A stretch of DNA of 64,000 bases from Halobacillus salinus (GCF_004684905.1 NZ_SRJC01000006.1:83501-147500), one strand, 5' to 3'. Shown: positions 7,431 through 17,123, numbered from the stretch's first letter. Notes: generated by a model not told the origin, from the sequence alone. Numbers and translations: made by a program.

Positions 7431-9467
7431 ATGAGTGATAGAAAAAATAGAAAAGACGAACAGTTAGACCAGTACCGTACCGATGATTCTGGCAAACACA
7501 CGACCACCAACCAAGGCCTTAAGATATCTGAAGACGAATTCTCTTTAAAAGCAGGAGAACGTGGTCCTACATTAATGGAAGACTTTCATTTCCGTGAAAA
7601 AATGACCCACTTCGACCACGAACGCATTCCTGAACGAATCGTTCACGCCCGTGGTTTCGCTGCTCACGGAGAGTTCCAGCTTTATGAGAACCTCGAAAAA
7701 TATACGAAAGCCGATTTCCTGAATGATACATCGAAAACGACACCCGTATTCGTCCGCTTCTCGACGGTGGCAGGATCGAAAGGATCTCCTGAAACAGCCC
7801 GTGATGCGCGCGGATTCGCGACGAAATTTTATACAGAGGAAGGCAACTACGACTTAGTCGGAAACAACATTCCCGTCTTCTTCATTCAAGATGCGATCAA
7901 GTTCCCGGACTTGATTCATGCCGTGAAACCAGAACCTCATAACGGGATGCCTCAAGCTGCATCTGCTCACGACACATTCTGGGACTTCATCGCCAATAAC
8001 CAGGAATCTGCCCATATGGTGATGTGGGCGATGTCTGACCGTGCCATCCCACGAAGCTTCCGTATGATGGAAGGCTTCGGTGTGCACACATTCCGTCTAG
8101 TGAATGAGAAAAACGAAGCCCGTTTCGTGAAATTCCACTGGAAGCCGGTGCTCGGTACCCACTCGCTAGTCTGGGATGAAGCACAGAAGATCTCCGGTAA
8201 GGATGCGGACTTCCACCGCGGCGATCTGTACAGTTCCATTGAAAACGGCGACTATCCGGAATACGAACTCGGCATCCAAGTAATTAAGGAAGAAGACGAA
8301 TTCAAATTCGATTTCGACGTCTTGGATCCAACGAAACTATGGCCGGAAGAAGAAGTTCCCGTTGAAATCGTCGGTAAGATGACGCTGAACCGTAACGTCG
8401 ACAATGTATTCGCAGAGACCGAACAAGTCGCGTTCCACCCAGGCCATGTTGTACCAGGCATCGACTTCACCAACGATCCGTTGCTTCAAGGACGTCTGTT
8501 CTCTTATACCGATACGCAGCTGATTCGTCTTGGTGGTCCGAACTTCCATGAGTTACCGATCAACCGTCCAGTCTGTCCGTTCCACAATAATCAGCGCGAC
8601 GGATATGGACGTCACACGATCAATACGGGGCAAGTGAGCTATCACAAGAACTCACTATCAAACAATACCCCATCTCCTGCTTCCGAGGAAGAAGGTGGGT
8701 ATGCTCATTACCAGGAGAAAGTCGAAGGAAGAAAGGTTCGTGCACGTAGTGAAAGCTTCAAGGACCACTTCTCCCAGGCGACACTATTCTGGAACAGTAT
8801 GAGCGATCATGAGAAGGACCATATCATTTCCGCTTTCAGCTTCGAGCTTGGAAAAGTCGGAAACGAATCGGTACGCAAGCAAGTCATCGAGATGTTCGCA
8901 AACGTCAGCCTCGACCTTGCCAAACCGGTAGCGGAAAACATCGGTGTCGATGCTCCGACATCCGGCGGTTCTGATGTGACGAAATCTTCTCCTGCTTTAA
9001 GTCAGGCGAACTCCGTCCAATCGACGAAGACGAGACACGTCGGCGTCCTTCTCGATCAAGGGTTCGACGGCTCCAAAGTCCAAAAGATCATCAACTCCCT
9101 GCAATCAGAGGGAATGATCCCGATGGTCATCAGTCAGAAACAAGGAACATTGAAATCGAAAGACGGCGAAACAGTCGACGTCCAGCATACCTTCACAACA
9201 ATCGACCCTGTACTTCTTGATGCGGTCTACGTTGCGGGAGGAAATATGGAAGATAAGGCCTTCAAGATGAACGCAAATTATTACGTGAGCGAGGCCTTCA
9301 AACACTTTAAGCCAATCGGCGCAACAGGCAATGGTGTGGATGTATTGAAAGAACATGATATGCAACATGCGGCGGGTGTCGTCTCGGCAGACGGTGCTGA
9401 ACAATTCGTGAAAGAATTCAGCCAAGCCGTGGCAGAACACCGCCACTTCGAACGTCAACTCGTGTGA
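7431..9467 (+). CDS. katE: Large-subunit heme catalase (HPII/KatE type)
   Basis: Breaks hydrogen peroxide down to water and oxygen. At 678 residues it is a clade-2 catalase, with the core followed by a flavodoxin/DJ-1-like C-terminal domain from about residue 530 (HVGVLLDQGFDG). The distal His is His72 in IPERIVHARG; FVRFSTVAG, NNIPVFFIQD and the proximal heme Tyr in RLFSYTDTQ are present. The Lys-, Asp- and Arg-rich N-terminal tail of about 40 residues is usual in this clade. A TAGGAGG ribosome site lies 11 bases before the ATG. A sigma-B-like promoter upstream suggests induction in general stress and stationary phase. Confidence 0.95.
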   Translation: MSDRKNRKDEQLDQYRTDDSGKHTTTNQGLKISEDEFSLKAGERGPTLMEDFHFREKMTHFDHERIPERIVHARGFAAHGEFQLYENLEKYTKADFLNDTSKTTPVFVRFSTVAGSKGSPETARDARGFATKFYTEEGNYDLVGNNIPVFFIQDAIKFPDLIHAVKPEPHNGMPQAASAHDTFWDFIANNQESAHMVMWAMSDRAIPRSFRMMEGFGVHTFRLVNEKNEARFVKFHWKPVLGTHSLVWDEAQKISGKDADFHRGDLYSSIENGDYPEYELGIQVIKEEDEFKFDFDVLDPTKLWPEEEVPVEIVGKMTLNRNVDNVFAETEQVAFHPGHVVPGIDFTNDPLLQGRLFSYTDTQLIRLGGPNFHELPINRPVCPFHNNQRDGYGRHTINTGQVSYHKNSLSNNTPSPASEEEGGYAHYQEKVEGRKVRARSESFKDHFSQATLFWNSMSDHEKDHIISAFSFELGKVGNESVRKQVIEMFANVSLDLAKPVAENIGVDAPTSGGSDVTKSSPALSQANSVQSTKTRHVGVLLDQGFDGSKVQKIINSLQSEGMIPMVISQKQGTLKSKDGETVDVQHTFTTIDPVLLDAVYVAGGNMEDKAFKMNANYYVSEAFKHFKPIGATGNGVDVLKEHDMQHAAGVVSADGAEQFVKEFSQAVAEHRHFERQLV

Positions 9468-9509
9468 GATGCAGATTAATAGATTTTTTTAAAAGAGAAT
9501 AATATCTCC

Positions 9510-9547
9510 AACTGACTCCCCAGGCGCTCCAGCCTAGGGAGTCAGTT
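9510..9547. terminator. Hairpin after katE
   Basis: AACTGACTCCC pairs perfectly with GGGAGTCAGTT across a 16-base loop that can pair further (AGGC with GCCT). No clear T run follows, so it may protect the mRNA end rather than terminate. Confidence 0.5.
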
Positions 9548-9665
9548 ATGCTAATGACCACATTGGAAAATATTTTTCTACGATAACGTTTGAAATATAG
9601 CCATATATGTACTACCATGAAAATTCCTACTGTTGCCTCCTGAAAAAAAGAGAGGAGGCGAAAGC

Positions 9666-9842
9666 ATGCCAAACTATGAAATCGGATCTAAGATCACTCA
9701 TCGCTGCAAAGATTGTTACCACGATGAGCAAACCATTCTTAAGGTCACGCCAAAAGAGTTCTCTGAGAAAACAGCCTACATACTGTGGACTCAATGCACT
9801 TCTTGCGGTCAAAACGACACGCGCCTCACGACAAGCGAATGA
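9666..9842 (+). CDS. Small zinc-ribbon protein
   Basis: Predicted 58-residue soluble protein with two CxxC pairs (RCKDC at 13-17 and QCTSCG near residue 48), the layout of a four-Cys zinc ribbon. I do not recognise a named family. The start at ATG 9666 is set by a strong AGAGGAGG site at about 10 bases; an in-frame ATG at 9633 would place that site inside the gene. It is a single gene between katE and a terminator. Function unknown; binding of nucleic acid or a protein partner is possible. Confidence 0.7.
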   Translation: MPNYEIGSKITHRCKDCYHDEQTILKVTPKEFSEKTAYILWTQCTSCGQNDTRLTTSE

Positions 9843-9877
9843 GGTCAGCTGACATTAGATAAATAGCTATTGGAACA

Positions 9878-9916
9878 AAGCGAGCCCGCCATCACAAGGG
9901 TTCGCTTCTTTTTTTG
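9878..9916 (+). terminator. Terminator after the zinc-ribbon gene
   Basis: AAGCGAGCCC pairs with GGGTTCGCTT (one G-T pair) and is followed by eight T residues. Confidence 0.88.
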
Positions 9917-9923
9917 TATTAAT

Positions 9924-9937
9924 TGAAAGCCTTTTCA
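9924..9937 (+). promoter_or_regulatory. Weak cre-like site before the sugar-sensing genes
   Basis: TGAAAGCCTTTTCA fits the CcpA pattern TGWNANCGNTNWCA except that the central CG is CC. It lies 47 bases before the start of the sensor binding protein gene. A better cre is found at 14000. Confidence 0.25.
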
Positions 9938-9983
9938 TAAATTTGTATATCTATTAGAATAGGAAGAATAGAGGGGGATGGTT

Positions 9984-10991
9984 ATGAAGACAGATAAGTG
10001 GATCTATACCTTTTTCATTACGGCTGTTGTGCTTTCCGCCGGAATGGTTGCCTTTTATGCAGTCAAAGCCTTTGCCCATACAGGAGAATGGAACCAGGTG
10101 TCATCTGAGCCATTGGAAGGTCTTCATTACGTACTCATTCCCCAGGAAACGGACAACGACTATTGGCGCCTTATTGAAAAAGGTGCGCGTAAAGCAGAAC
10201 AGGAAGAGAACATTACCCTGGAATACAACGGCCCTGCCAAATCGGATATGGCGGACCACATCGAATGGATTGAGAAAGCGATCGCATCGAGAGTCGATGG
10301 CATTATTACACAAGGCCTGCAAGATGAGCTCTTCCGCCCTGTCATCAATAAAGCGATCGATAAAGGGATCCCCGTTATCACGATTGATACCGACGCCCCC
10401 TCCAGCGAGCGCTCTGCCTATGTTGGGACTGATAACTACGAGGCAGGGTTCCTTGCCGGGGAAGCACTAATAGAAGATACAAACGGACAAGCAAAAGTCG
10501 GCATCATCACCGGTAGTTTCGATGCGGAGAATATGCAGCTTCGCGTCCAAGGGTTCAATGATGCCTTGAAGAAGGCTCCTGGAATCGAGGTACTCGACAC
10601 GAAATCCTCTGATATCAAACGGATTCAAGCCGCTCAGAAGACGAACCAAATGATGGCTGAACATCCTGAGATCAATGCCTTTTTCGGAACAAGTGCCTTA
10701 GATAGCTTCGGCATCGTATCAACCCTCCAGCAGCGCGGTTGGCAGGATGACTTCTACATAATCGGCTTCGATACGTTGCCGGAGACGATCGATTTAATCG
10801 AAGAAGGAAAAGTAGATGCCACTGTCGTCCAACACCCGTTCGAAATGGGATATGAAAGTGTGAAAAAGCTGAAAGAGTTATCTCAGAACAAACCCGTCGG
10901 CGCCATCAACCATACGACAACGAGCATTTTGAGAAAACAGGACCTCACCAACCAGAAGCCTTTCTACCCGGAAATAGGTGAAGGGCCATGA
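9984..10991 (+). CDS. Membrane-anchored periplasmic-binding-type sugar sensor protein
   Basis: RbsB-like type I binding fold of about 305 residues behind an uncleaved N-terminal membrane helix. Motifs include HYVLIPQETDNDYW, GIITQGLQDE, GIPVITIDTDAP and FYIIGFDTLPET. It has no lipobox, and its stop codon overlaps the start of the next gene, a YesM/LytS-type histidine kinase. This is the arrangement of three-component systems (such as XylFII-LytS), in which the binding protein presents sugar to the kinase instead of feeding a transporter. Start: GAGGGGG lies 6 bases before ATG 9984, whereas the in-frame ATG at 9978 touches the ribosome site. The ligand is probably a monosaccharide or oligosaccharide; its identity cannot be read from the sequence. 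Confidence 0.8.
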   Translation: MKTDKWIYTFFITAVVLSAGMVAFYAVKAFAHTGEWNQVSSEPLEGLHYVLIPQETDNDYWRLIEKGARKAEQEENITLEYNGPAKSDMADHIEWIEKAIASRVDGIITQGLQDELFRPVINKAIDKGIPVITIDTDAPSSERSAYVGTDNYEAGFLAGEALIEDTNGQAKVGIITGSFDAENMQLRVQGFNDALKKAPGIEVLDTKSSDIKRIQAAQKTNQMMAEHPEINAFFGTSALDSFGIVSTLQQRGWQDDFYIIGFDTLPETIDLIEEGKVDATVVQHPFEMGYESVKKLKELSQNKPVGAINHTTTSILRKQDLTNQKPFYPEIGEGP

Positions 10992-12424
10992 ACCGTATTC
11001 AATCGAAGCTGATGGTCTTTTTCTTCATCCTGATCTTTCTTATGAACGGCATCGCCTATTATCTGTACCAAGGCAGCCAGGATACCATCCGCCAGTACGA
11101 CAACCTGCTTGAGAACTTCTTTCTATTGAATGATGTCGAACAGACGACAAGCCGAATGTATGAAGATATGACTTCTTATATCACAAAACAATCGAACGAC
11201 TATTACCACTCCTATCAAGTTGATCATCGCCAATTAGAACAGCTGAGAACGGAGCTCTCCACACTCAAGCAAAATGAAGTGATATTGGACAATTACTCGA
11301 ACATGATCACCAGTTTTCTAGAGGAAACGGACCTGGCTATTCGTGCTTATCATATCGGGGAAATTGAGACATACTCGGCCCACACGCAAGAATCAGAAAG
11401 AATCCTATCCTATATTCAAGATACGACGATGACGTTGATCAACGATGAACTCTCCAATTACGATGCCTTTTATCGCAATCTGGTGGAGCGCAGCCATTGG
11501 GTGGAAAGAATGGGGATTTCGGTATTCGTCTTCACCCTGTTCGCCTCCCTCCTCTTCGCCTTTCGCTTCTCCAGACAGCTGACGCGACCGATCCAACGAC
11601 TATCAAGAGCGGCGAGAGACATTTCGAAAGGAAAATTGGACGGCCCGGACGTACACGTCAAGACCAATGACGAAATGAAGCTTTTATCCGAAACGTTCAA
11701 CAGCATGAGGAAAAACCTGCAGCAGTCGATCCATGAAATGAAACAGAAAGCCGAAATGCAGCAGTTGATGAAGGAGATGGAACTAAAGAGCCTGCAAAAC
11801 CAGGTGAACCCTCACTTCCTATTCAATACGCTCAACGTTATTGCGAAGACATCCTACATGGAAGAAGCCGACAAGACCGGAGAACTGATCGAATCCGTAT
11901 CATCGATCCTCCGCTATAATCTATCGAATCTCGATTACCCTGCCACCTTCAAGGATGAAATGGAAAGCGTGCGAGATTATGTGTTTATCCAGCAAGCTCG
12001 CTTCGGAAACCGCTTCGCATTCCGGGAAAATATTGCGTTCTCCACCTACTCGACACCGCTCCCGGTCTTAACGTTGCAACCGTTCATTGAGAACGCGTTT
12101 ATACACGGCATTGAAAATAAAGAAGAAGGCGGCACGATTACCGTCTCCTCTTTCGAAGAAAATGGTCAGGTCCTGATTGAGATCTGTGATGACGGCGTCG
12201 GGATCGATTCCGAACAGCTCGAACGTCTGAACAACAGGGAAGAAGACGCGACATCAAGAAGAACCGGTCATACGACAGGTATCGGGGTCCTGAATAGCAT
12301 ACGACGGCTCGAATTGATGTACGAAGACCATATAGTCGAAATCGAATCGACCAAAGGGCAAGGCACGACGATCCGAATGATGATACCGATAGCACAAACG
12401 AATGAAAAGAGGGAAATCGTATGA
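10988..12424 (+). CDS. YesM-type sensor histidine kinase
   Basis: 478 residues: membrane helix at about 9-27, an extracytoplasmic region of about 145 residues, a second helix at about 175-193, a HAMP linker (LTRPIQRLSRAARDISKG), then the His_kinase domain with phospho-acceptor His276 in QVNPHFLFNTLN, and a HATPase domain (ICDDGVGID, TGIGVLNS). It overlaps the upstream binding-protein gene by 4 bases and the downstream regulator by 4 bases, so the three are translated together. It should phosphorylate the regulator at 12421 when its partner binding protein is loaded with sugar. Confidence 0.92.
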   Translation: MNRIQSKLMVFFFILIFLMNGIAYYLYQGSQDTIRQYDNLLENFFLLNDVEQTTSRMYEDMTSYITKQSNDYYHSYQVDHRQLEQLRTELSTLKQNEVILDNYSNMITSFLEETDLAIRAYHIGEIETYSAHTQESERILSYIQDTTMTLINDELSNYDAFYRNLVERSHWVERMGISVFVFTLFASLLFAFRFSRQLTRPIQRLSRAARDISKGKLDGPDVHVKTNDEMKLLSETFNSMRKNLQQSIHEMKQKAEMQQLMKEMELKSLQNQVNPHFLFNTLNVIAKTSYMEEADKTGELIESVSSILRYNLSNLDYPATFKDEMESVRDYVFIQQARFGNRFAFRENIAFSTYSTPLPVLTLQPFIENAFIHGIENKEEGGTITVSSFEENGQVLIEICDDGVGIDSEQLERLNNREEDATSRRTGHTTGIGVLNSIRRLELMYEDHIVEIESTKGQGTTIRMMIPIAQTNEKREIV

Positions 12425-13929
12425 AGTGGCTAATCGCAGAAGACGAAATGATCGAACGAGAAGGCTTGAAGAAGATGATCGGTGACCGCTTCCCTCACCT
12501 GGAAGTAATCGGAGAAGCGACAACCGGGAAGGAAGCAGTCGAGCTTGCGGATACACTCCAGCCTGATTTGATTACAATGGATATCAAGATGCCCGGAATG
12601 AACGGTATTGAAGCGGTCCAACACATCAAGAAAAAGCATCCACACGTCCGGATCATCATGATGACCGCCTATGACGAATTCGATTACGCAAGAGAAGTGA
12701 TGCGCGAAGGGGTAAAGGAATACTTATTAAAGCCGACGAAGAAGAAAGAACTCATCGCAACCTTCGAACGGGTGATAAAGGAAATCGAGGAAGACCTCGA
12801 AATGGAGAAGAGTCAACAGCAAACGTTCATCCAATCCGACTGGGTACAAGCCTACTTCACCGAAAGAATGCTTGAGAACTATCCAGAAGAGATCGCCTCC
12901 TTCTTCCCCCACCAGGAAACACAAGGCTGTGCTTGGATGGTTCAGCTCGACACCCCGAATGAGGAGAAGCATGCGTGGATCCGGGAAGCCGTCGAAGAGA
13001 AAGCACACGGCCTCGTCGGCCCGTTCATCGGCAGCGTCTTCCCTGTTTGGATTTTCGCCTTCAAAGAGGAGGATCTCGGCACAGAGTTTTCTAGGCTGAA
13101 CCCATGGGTCCGCTCCTTACTGAACCGGTTCGAGTCCACTTTCCATGAAAAAGCGAGCATCGGGATCGGATCACTCGTCCGCGATCCGAATGATTTGATT
13201 CACTCCTATCACGAGGCAACCTTAGCCTTGACCGTCGCTAGAGAACGAAAAGGCTATGCCCTTTATCAGGAAGCGAAAAACAACTTGAATCTAGACGATA
13301 TCGACCTATCCTTAGTAGAGAAGAACATCTATGAATCCGTCCGAAACGGAAGCCGCAAAGTCGCCATCCAGCAGTTCGAACACTTATGGGCGATGTTAGA
13401 GGAGAAGAATGAAGACCGCCAGGAACGGTGTAGGCAAATGGTCCAGGCGATCTACGGGATGACGAGAGAGCTCGGTTTCCACCATTTGCAACAGAATGAC
13501 ATTCCCCCGCCCGGCACGAGTGACAAAGCGTGGCGGCTGTGGACGATGGATCACATCATGCAGGTTACCGAAACGATTCACAGCTACAAAACTGTCACGT
13601 CAAAAGACGCCATCTCACAGGCCGAAGAGTGGATCCAGGAGCACTATCACGAGTCGATCACGCTTGAGCAGGTCGCGGAATACATCGCACTGAACCCGTA
13701 CTACTTCAGCAAACTGTTCAAGGAACGTTTCCAACAAACCTTTATCGACTACGTGACGCAAGTCCGTCTTACTAAAGCGAAGCAGTACTTGTCGACAACC
13801 GAGAAGCCACTTAAAGAAATCTGTTCCCTCGTCGGATATAAAGACCCAAATTATTTCAGCCGGGTATTCAAGAAGAAAGAAGGCGTCTCCCCTACTTCCT
13901 ACCGCCATCAGCAGGCGATGTTAAAATAG
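12421..13929 (+). CDS. YesN-type AraC-family response regulator
   Basis: 502 residues. The N-terminal receiver domain has Asp54 in LITMDIKMPG as phospho-acceptor and a conserved Lys in YLLKPTKKKE. A long middle region follows, and the C-terminal AraC domain has two helix-turn-helix units (ITLEQVAEYIALNPYYFSKL and LKEICSLVGYKDPNYFSRVF). The likely target is the ABC importer operon that starts 105 bases downstream, where an inverted repeat at 13993-14014 is available. The pair resembles YesM/YesN systems for plant polysaccharide or oligosaccharide uptake. Confidence 0.92.
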   Translation: MKWLIAEDEMIEREGLKKMIGDRFPHLEVIGEATTGKEAVELADTLQPDLITMDIKMPGMNGIEAVQHIKKKHPHVRIIMMTAYDEFDYAREVMREGVKEYLLKPTKKKELIATFERVIKEIEEDLEMEKSQQQTFIQSDWVQAYFTERMLENYPEEIASFFPHQETQGCAWMVQLDTPNEEKHAWIREAVEEKAHGLVGPFIGSVFPVWIFAFKEEDLGTEFSRLNPWVRSLLNRFESTFHEKASIGIGSLVRDPNDLIHSYHEATLALTVARERKGYALYQEAKNNLNLDDIDLSLVEKNIYESVRNGSRKVAIQQFEHLWAMLEEKNEDRQERCRQMVQAIYGMTRELGFHHLQQNDIPPPGTSDKAWRLWTMDHIMQVTETIHSYKTVTSKDAISQAEEWIQEHYHESITLEQVAEYIALNPYYFSKLFKERFQQTFIDYVTQVRLTKAKQYLSTTEKPLKEICSLVGYKDPNYFSRVFKKKEGVSPTSYRHQQAMLK

Positions 13930-13992
13930 TGCTGATAGATGACAAAAAAGTGAAGAAAGTCTTACCAAGGACTCCCCTTGTATCGTGATACA

Positions 13993-14014
13993 TTGTAATT
14001 GAAAGCGATTACAA
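13993..14014 (+). promoter_or_regulatory. cre site inside an inverted repeat before the ABC importer
   Basis: TGAAAGCGATTACA at 14000-14013 matches the CcpA consensus TGWNANCGNTNWCA at every fixed position. It overlaps a perfect inverted repeat TTGTAAT-N8-ATTACAA (13993-14014). It lies 21 bases before the binding-protein ATG. CcpA repression by preferred sugars is the likely role; the inverted repeat could also serve the YesN-type regulator. Confidence 0.65.
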
Positions 14015-14034
14015 GATACGAGGGGAGTTTATTT

Positions 14035-15318
14035 ATGAAGAGAAAAAGCTTTTATGTTTTGTTTGTAGCCCTTTTACTTATTGTCCTCGGTGCATGCAGC
14101 AACTCCAGTTCGTCTGATGACGGCGGGGAATCAGCAAGCGGCGATGGAAAAATCGAACTGTTCAGCTGGTGGACTGCTGGTGGAGAAGCAGACGGATTAG
14201 ACGCACTGATCGAGCAGTTCAAAGAAGAACATCCTGATATCGAAGTGGAGAATGCAGCTGTAGCAGGCGGTGCCGGTACGAACGCCAAAGCCGTACTTGC
14301 GAACCGCATGCAAGGCGGAGACCCACCTTCTACCTTCCAAGTCCACGGCGGAGACGAACTGCTTGCTGGATGGGTAGCAGCAGACAAAATGCAGCCGCTT
14401 AACGACTTGTACGAAGAAAACAACTGGAGCGAAGTATTCCCACAAGAATTGATCGATATGGTAAGTAAAGACGATAACATCTACGCTGTTCCCGTCGATA
14501 TCCACCGCGGAAACGTCGTCTTCTTCAACTCGAAAGTGTTCGAGGACAACGGCATCGAAGCCCCAACAACGTGGGATGAATTCTTAGACGTTGCCGACCA
14601 ACTGGAATCAAACGGTGTCACACCACTTGCTCTAGGGGACAAAAACGTTTGGCCAGCGACAATGATCTTCGAGAACATCTTGCTTGCAAACCTTGGAGCG
14701 GATGACTTCGATAAGCTATGGGACGGCGAAATCGGATTCGATGACGAACGTGTTGTTCAATCTGCTGAAACCTTCAAAGAAGTACTGAACTACGTGAACG
14801 ATGACCACAGTGCCCGCGCTTGGCAGGATGCGAGCCAACTCGTTTCCGATGGAGAAGCAGCCATGAACATCATGGGTGACTGGGCAAACGGTTATTACTT
14901 AAGTCAAGACCTCAAACCGAACGAAGATTACGGCTGGGCTGCAACCCCTGGCTCTGAAGGAACCTTCATGGTCATTACCGATACATTCGGCCTGCCTAAA
15001 GACATCAACAATGAAGATCAAGTGAAAGAATTCCTCACTGTACTCGGTTCAAAAGAAGGCCAAGATGCCTTCAACCCGATGAAAGGATCCATTCCTGCTC
15101 GTACAGACACGGACCTATCCAACTACGGTGAATATGCGACAGATACGATCAAAGATTTCAAAGACGCTTCTCTTGTAGCGAGCCTTGCACACGGCTCAGC
15201 CGCACCAGAGCAAGTCGTGACGCAAGTGAACCAAGCGGTCAACATCTTCGTTACACAGAAAGATGTCGATCAGTTCACAACTTCCCTACAAGACGCTGTC
15301 GACGCCGGAACGGAATAA
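14035..15318 (+). CDS. Carbohydrate ABC transporter substrate-binding lipoprotein
   Basis: Family 1 extracellular solute-binding protein of 427 residues. The signal peptide ends in a lipobox (IVLGAC) followed by a Ser/Asp/Gly linker. Fold marks are ELFSWWTAGGE, the hinge region DDNIYAVPVDIHRGNVVFFN, PTTWDEFLDVAD and IMGDWANGYYL. Start: ATG 14035 has GGGGAG at good spacing and begins a normal signal peptide (MKRKSF); the in-frame start at 13999 lies in the operator region. It heads an operon with two permeases. No ATPase gene is present, so a shared MsmX-type ATPase is expected elsewhere. Confidence 0.9.
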   Translation: MKRKSFYVLFVALLLIVLGACSNSSSSDDGGESASGDGKIELFSWWTAGGEADGLDALIEQFKEEHPDIEVENAAVAGGAGTNAKAVLANRMQGGDPPSTFQVHGGDELLAGWVAADKMQPLNDLYEENNWSEVFPQELIDMVSKDDNIYAVPVDIHRGNVVFFNSKVFEDNGIEAPTTWDEFLDVADQLESNGVTPLALGDKNVWPATMIFENILLANLGADDFDKLWDGEIGFDDERVVQSAETFKEVLNYVNDDHSARAWQDASQLVSDGEAAMNIMGDWANGYYLSQDLKPNEDYGWAATPGSEGTFMVITDTFGLPKDINNEDQVKEFLTVLGSKEGQDAFNPMKGSIPARTDTDLSNYGEYATDTIKDFKDASLVASLAHGSAAPEQVVTQVNQAVNIFVTQKDVDQFTTSLQDAVDAGTE

Positions 15319-15337
15319 AAATAGTTCATTTTTAATA

Positions 15338-15361
15338 AAAGGGAGGCTCCGTCCTCCCTTT
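15338..15361 (+). other. Intercistronic hairpin in the ABC importer operon
   Basis: AAAGGGAGG pairs perfectly with CCTCCCTTT across a 6-base loop, between the binding-protein and permease genes. No T run follows. Such hairpins often raise the amount of the upstream message relative to the permeases; that role is inference. Confidence 0.55.
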
Positions 15362-15393
15362 CCATCTGTACACAAGCAAAGGAGGTACTTTCA

Positions 15394-16302
15394 TTGAGTA
15401 AGCTTAGCACCGATCGACTATGGTCTCTCGCCTTCATTTTACCTTCGATCTTGTTGGTCGGGATTTTCATCTACGGCTTCATCAGCTGGACAGGATATGT
15501 GTCCCTCAGTAACTGGCACAGCTTGATTCCAGACTATTCATTCTCAGGACTCTCGAATTATGCACAGTTATTTAAAGATTTCCGGTTCCAAGCAGACATA
15601 CGGAACACGCTCTTCTTTACGATTCTATTCATTGCGGCCGTTGCTTTCATCGGCCAATTGCTCGCTGTTCTGATCGATCAGCACATCCGAGCCGAGTCCT
15701 TATTCCGAAATATCTTCCTCTTCCCGATGGCTCTGTCCTTCGTCGTGACCGGTGTTGTTTGGCAGTGGCTACTCAACCCTTCAACCGGCGTCAACTTGTT
15801 ACTGGAGAAGTTCGGAATCAGCCCAATGTGGTATGTGAGTACCAATGTTCTGGCTGGCTTCCCCGTCGGAAAGATAGAGTTCGGGGTTCCTGTTGCGTTG
15901 ATCGCCGTCATCATCGCCGCTGTCTGGCAAATGACCGGCTTTTCTCTTGCGATGTATCTTGCCGGATTACGCGGTATTCCAGAAGAGTTGAAAGAAGCAG
16001 CACGGATGGACGGCGCATCAGAAGCGACCATCTACTTCAAAATCATCATGCCACAGCTGCGCGCCATCACGATGAGTGTCATCATCATCATGGCCCACAT
16101 CTCGCTGAAGATCTTCGACTTGATCTATGCCATGACAGGACCTGGAGCGAATTTCGTCACCGACGTGCCAGCGCTCTATATGTTTGAAAAGACATTCCGC
16201 GCCAATGACTATGCAGGCGGAGCGGCGATTTCCATTCTGTTGCTCGTAAGTGTGGCTATCTTCATCATTCCGTACTTACTTATGAACAGGAGGGAGGACT
16301 AA
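15394..16302 (+). CDS. Carbohydrate ABC transporter permease, MalF type
   Basis: 302 residues with six hydrophobic segments. The EAA loop EELKEAARMDGASEATIYFKI contacts the ATPase. The gene begins with TTG at 15394, set by a strong AAAGGAGGT site 6-7 bases upstream. It is the second gene of the operon and lies two bases before the partner permease. With the partner it forms the membrane channel for the sugar bound by the upstream lipoprotein. Confidence 0.9.
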   Translation: MSKLSTDRLWSLAFILPSILLVGIFIYGFISWTGYVSLSNWHSLIPDYSFSGLSNYAQLFKDFRFQADIRNTLFFTILFIAAVAFIGQLLAVLIDQHIRAESLFRNIFLFPMALSFVVTGVVWQWLLNPSTGVNLLLEKFGISPMWYVSTNVLAGFPVGKIEFGVPVALIAVIIAAVWQMTGFSLAMYLAGLRGIPEELKEAARMDGASEATIYFKIIMPQLRAITMSVIIIMAHISLKIFDLIYAMTGPGANFVTDVPALYMFEKTFRANDYAGGAAISILLLVSVAIFIIPYLLMNRRED

Positions 16303-16304
16303 CG

Positions 16305-17123
16305 ATGTCGAAACGCATTACACGACCACTCATTTATATCATCCTAATCGCCTTTAGTCTCTTTTACCTCATGCCTGTATATGTGCTGATCGTCACGAGT
16401 CTGAAGCCGTTCGACCAAGTCTCCCTTGCGACAATGTGGGAGCTTCCGAAAACACTCGACTTCTCGAGCTACGCTACTGCGTTCTCGAAACTAGCACCAA
16501 ATATCATGAACTCATTCTACTTGGTCATACCAGCCACCCTCTTATCCGCCCTGCTCGGATCGTTGAACGGGTACGTGCTGTCCAAGTGGAAATTCAAAGG
16601 GTCTGAACTCGTGTTTACCGCGATTCTATTCGGTATGTTCATCCCCTACCAAAGCATCCTGATCCCGTTAATCCTGACGCTTCGTAACATGGGATTGTAC
16701 AATTCGATTCTCGGCCTTATCTTCACCCACGTTATCTACGGGTTACCAATCACGACGCTGATGTTCCGTAACTTCTATGCGAGCATTCCAGATTCGATGA
16801 TCGAATCCGCGAAGATAGACGGGGCGAACTTTATCAAAATCTACGGAAAAATCATGGTTCCGCTCTCCATATCTGGTTTCGTCGTCGTCGCCATCTGGCA
16901 GTTCACGAACATTTGGAACGAGTTCCTATTCGCCGTCTCCCTCACGCAGTCCGACCAACAACCAGTAATGGTCGCACTGCAGAATTTGGCCGGTAGCCAA
17001 GTCGTCGAGTGGAACGTGCAGATGGCAGGTGCGCTGTTGGCGGCACTTCCAACGTTGCTTGTCTATATTTTGTTAGGGAAGTTCTTTGTTAGAGGATTGC
17101 TTGCTGGGTCTGTAAAAGGATAA
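16305..17123 (+). CDS. Carbohydrate ABC transporter permease, MalG type
   Basis: 272 residues, six membrane segments, EAA loop MIESAKIDGANFIKIYGKI and a C-terminal RGLLAGSVKG tail typical of MalG-like permeases. AGGAGGGAGGA lies just before the ATG and overlaps the end of the upstream permease. It is the last gene of the importer operon; no sugar-cleaving enzyme follows, so the substrate cannot be guessed from context. Confidence 0.9.
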   Translation: MSKRITRPLIYIILIAFSLFYLMPVYVLIVTSLKPFDQVSLATMWELPKTLDFSSYATAFSKLAPNIMNSFYLVIPATLLSALLGSLNGYVLSKWKFKGSELVFTAILFGMFIPYQSILIPLILTLRNMGLYNSILGLIFTHVIYGLPITTLMFRNFYASIPDSMIESAKIDGANFIKIYGKIMVPLSISGFVVVAIWQFTNIWNEFLFAVSLTQSDQQPVMVALQNLAGSQVVEWNVQMAGALLAALPTLLVYILLGKFFVRGLLAGSVKG

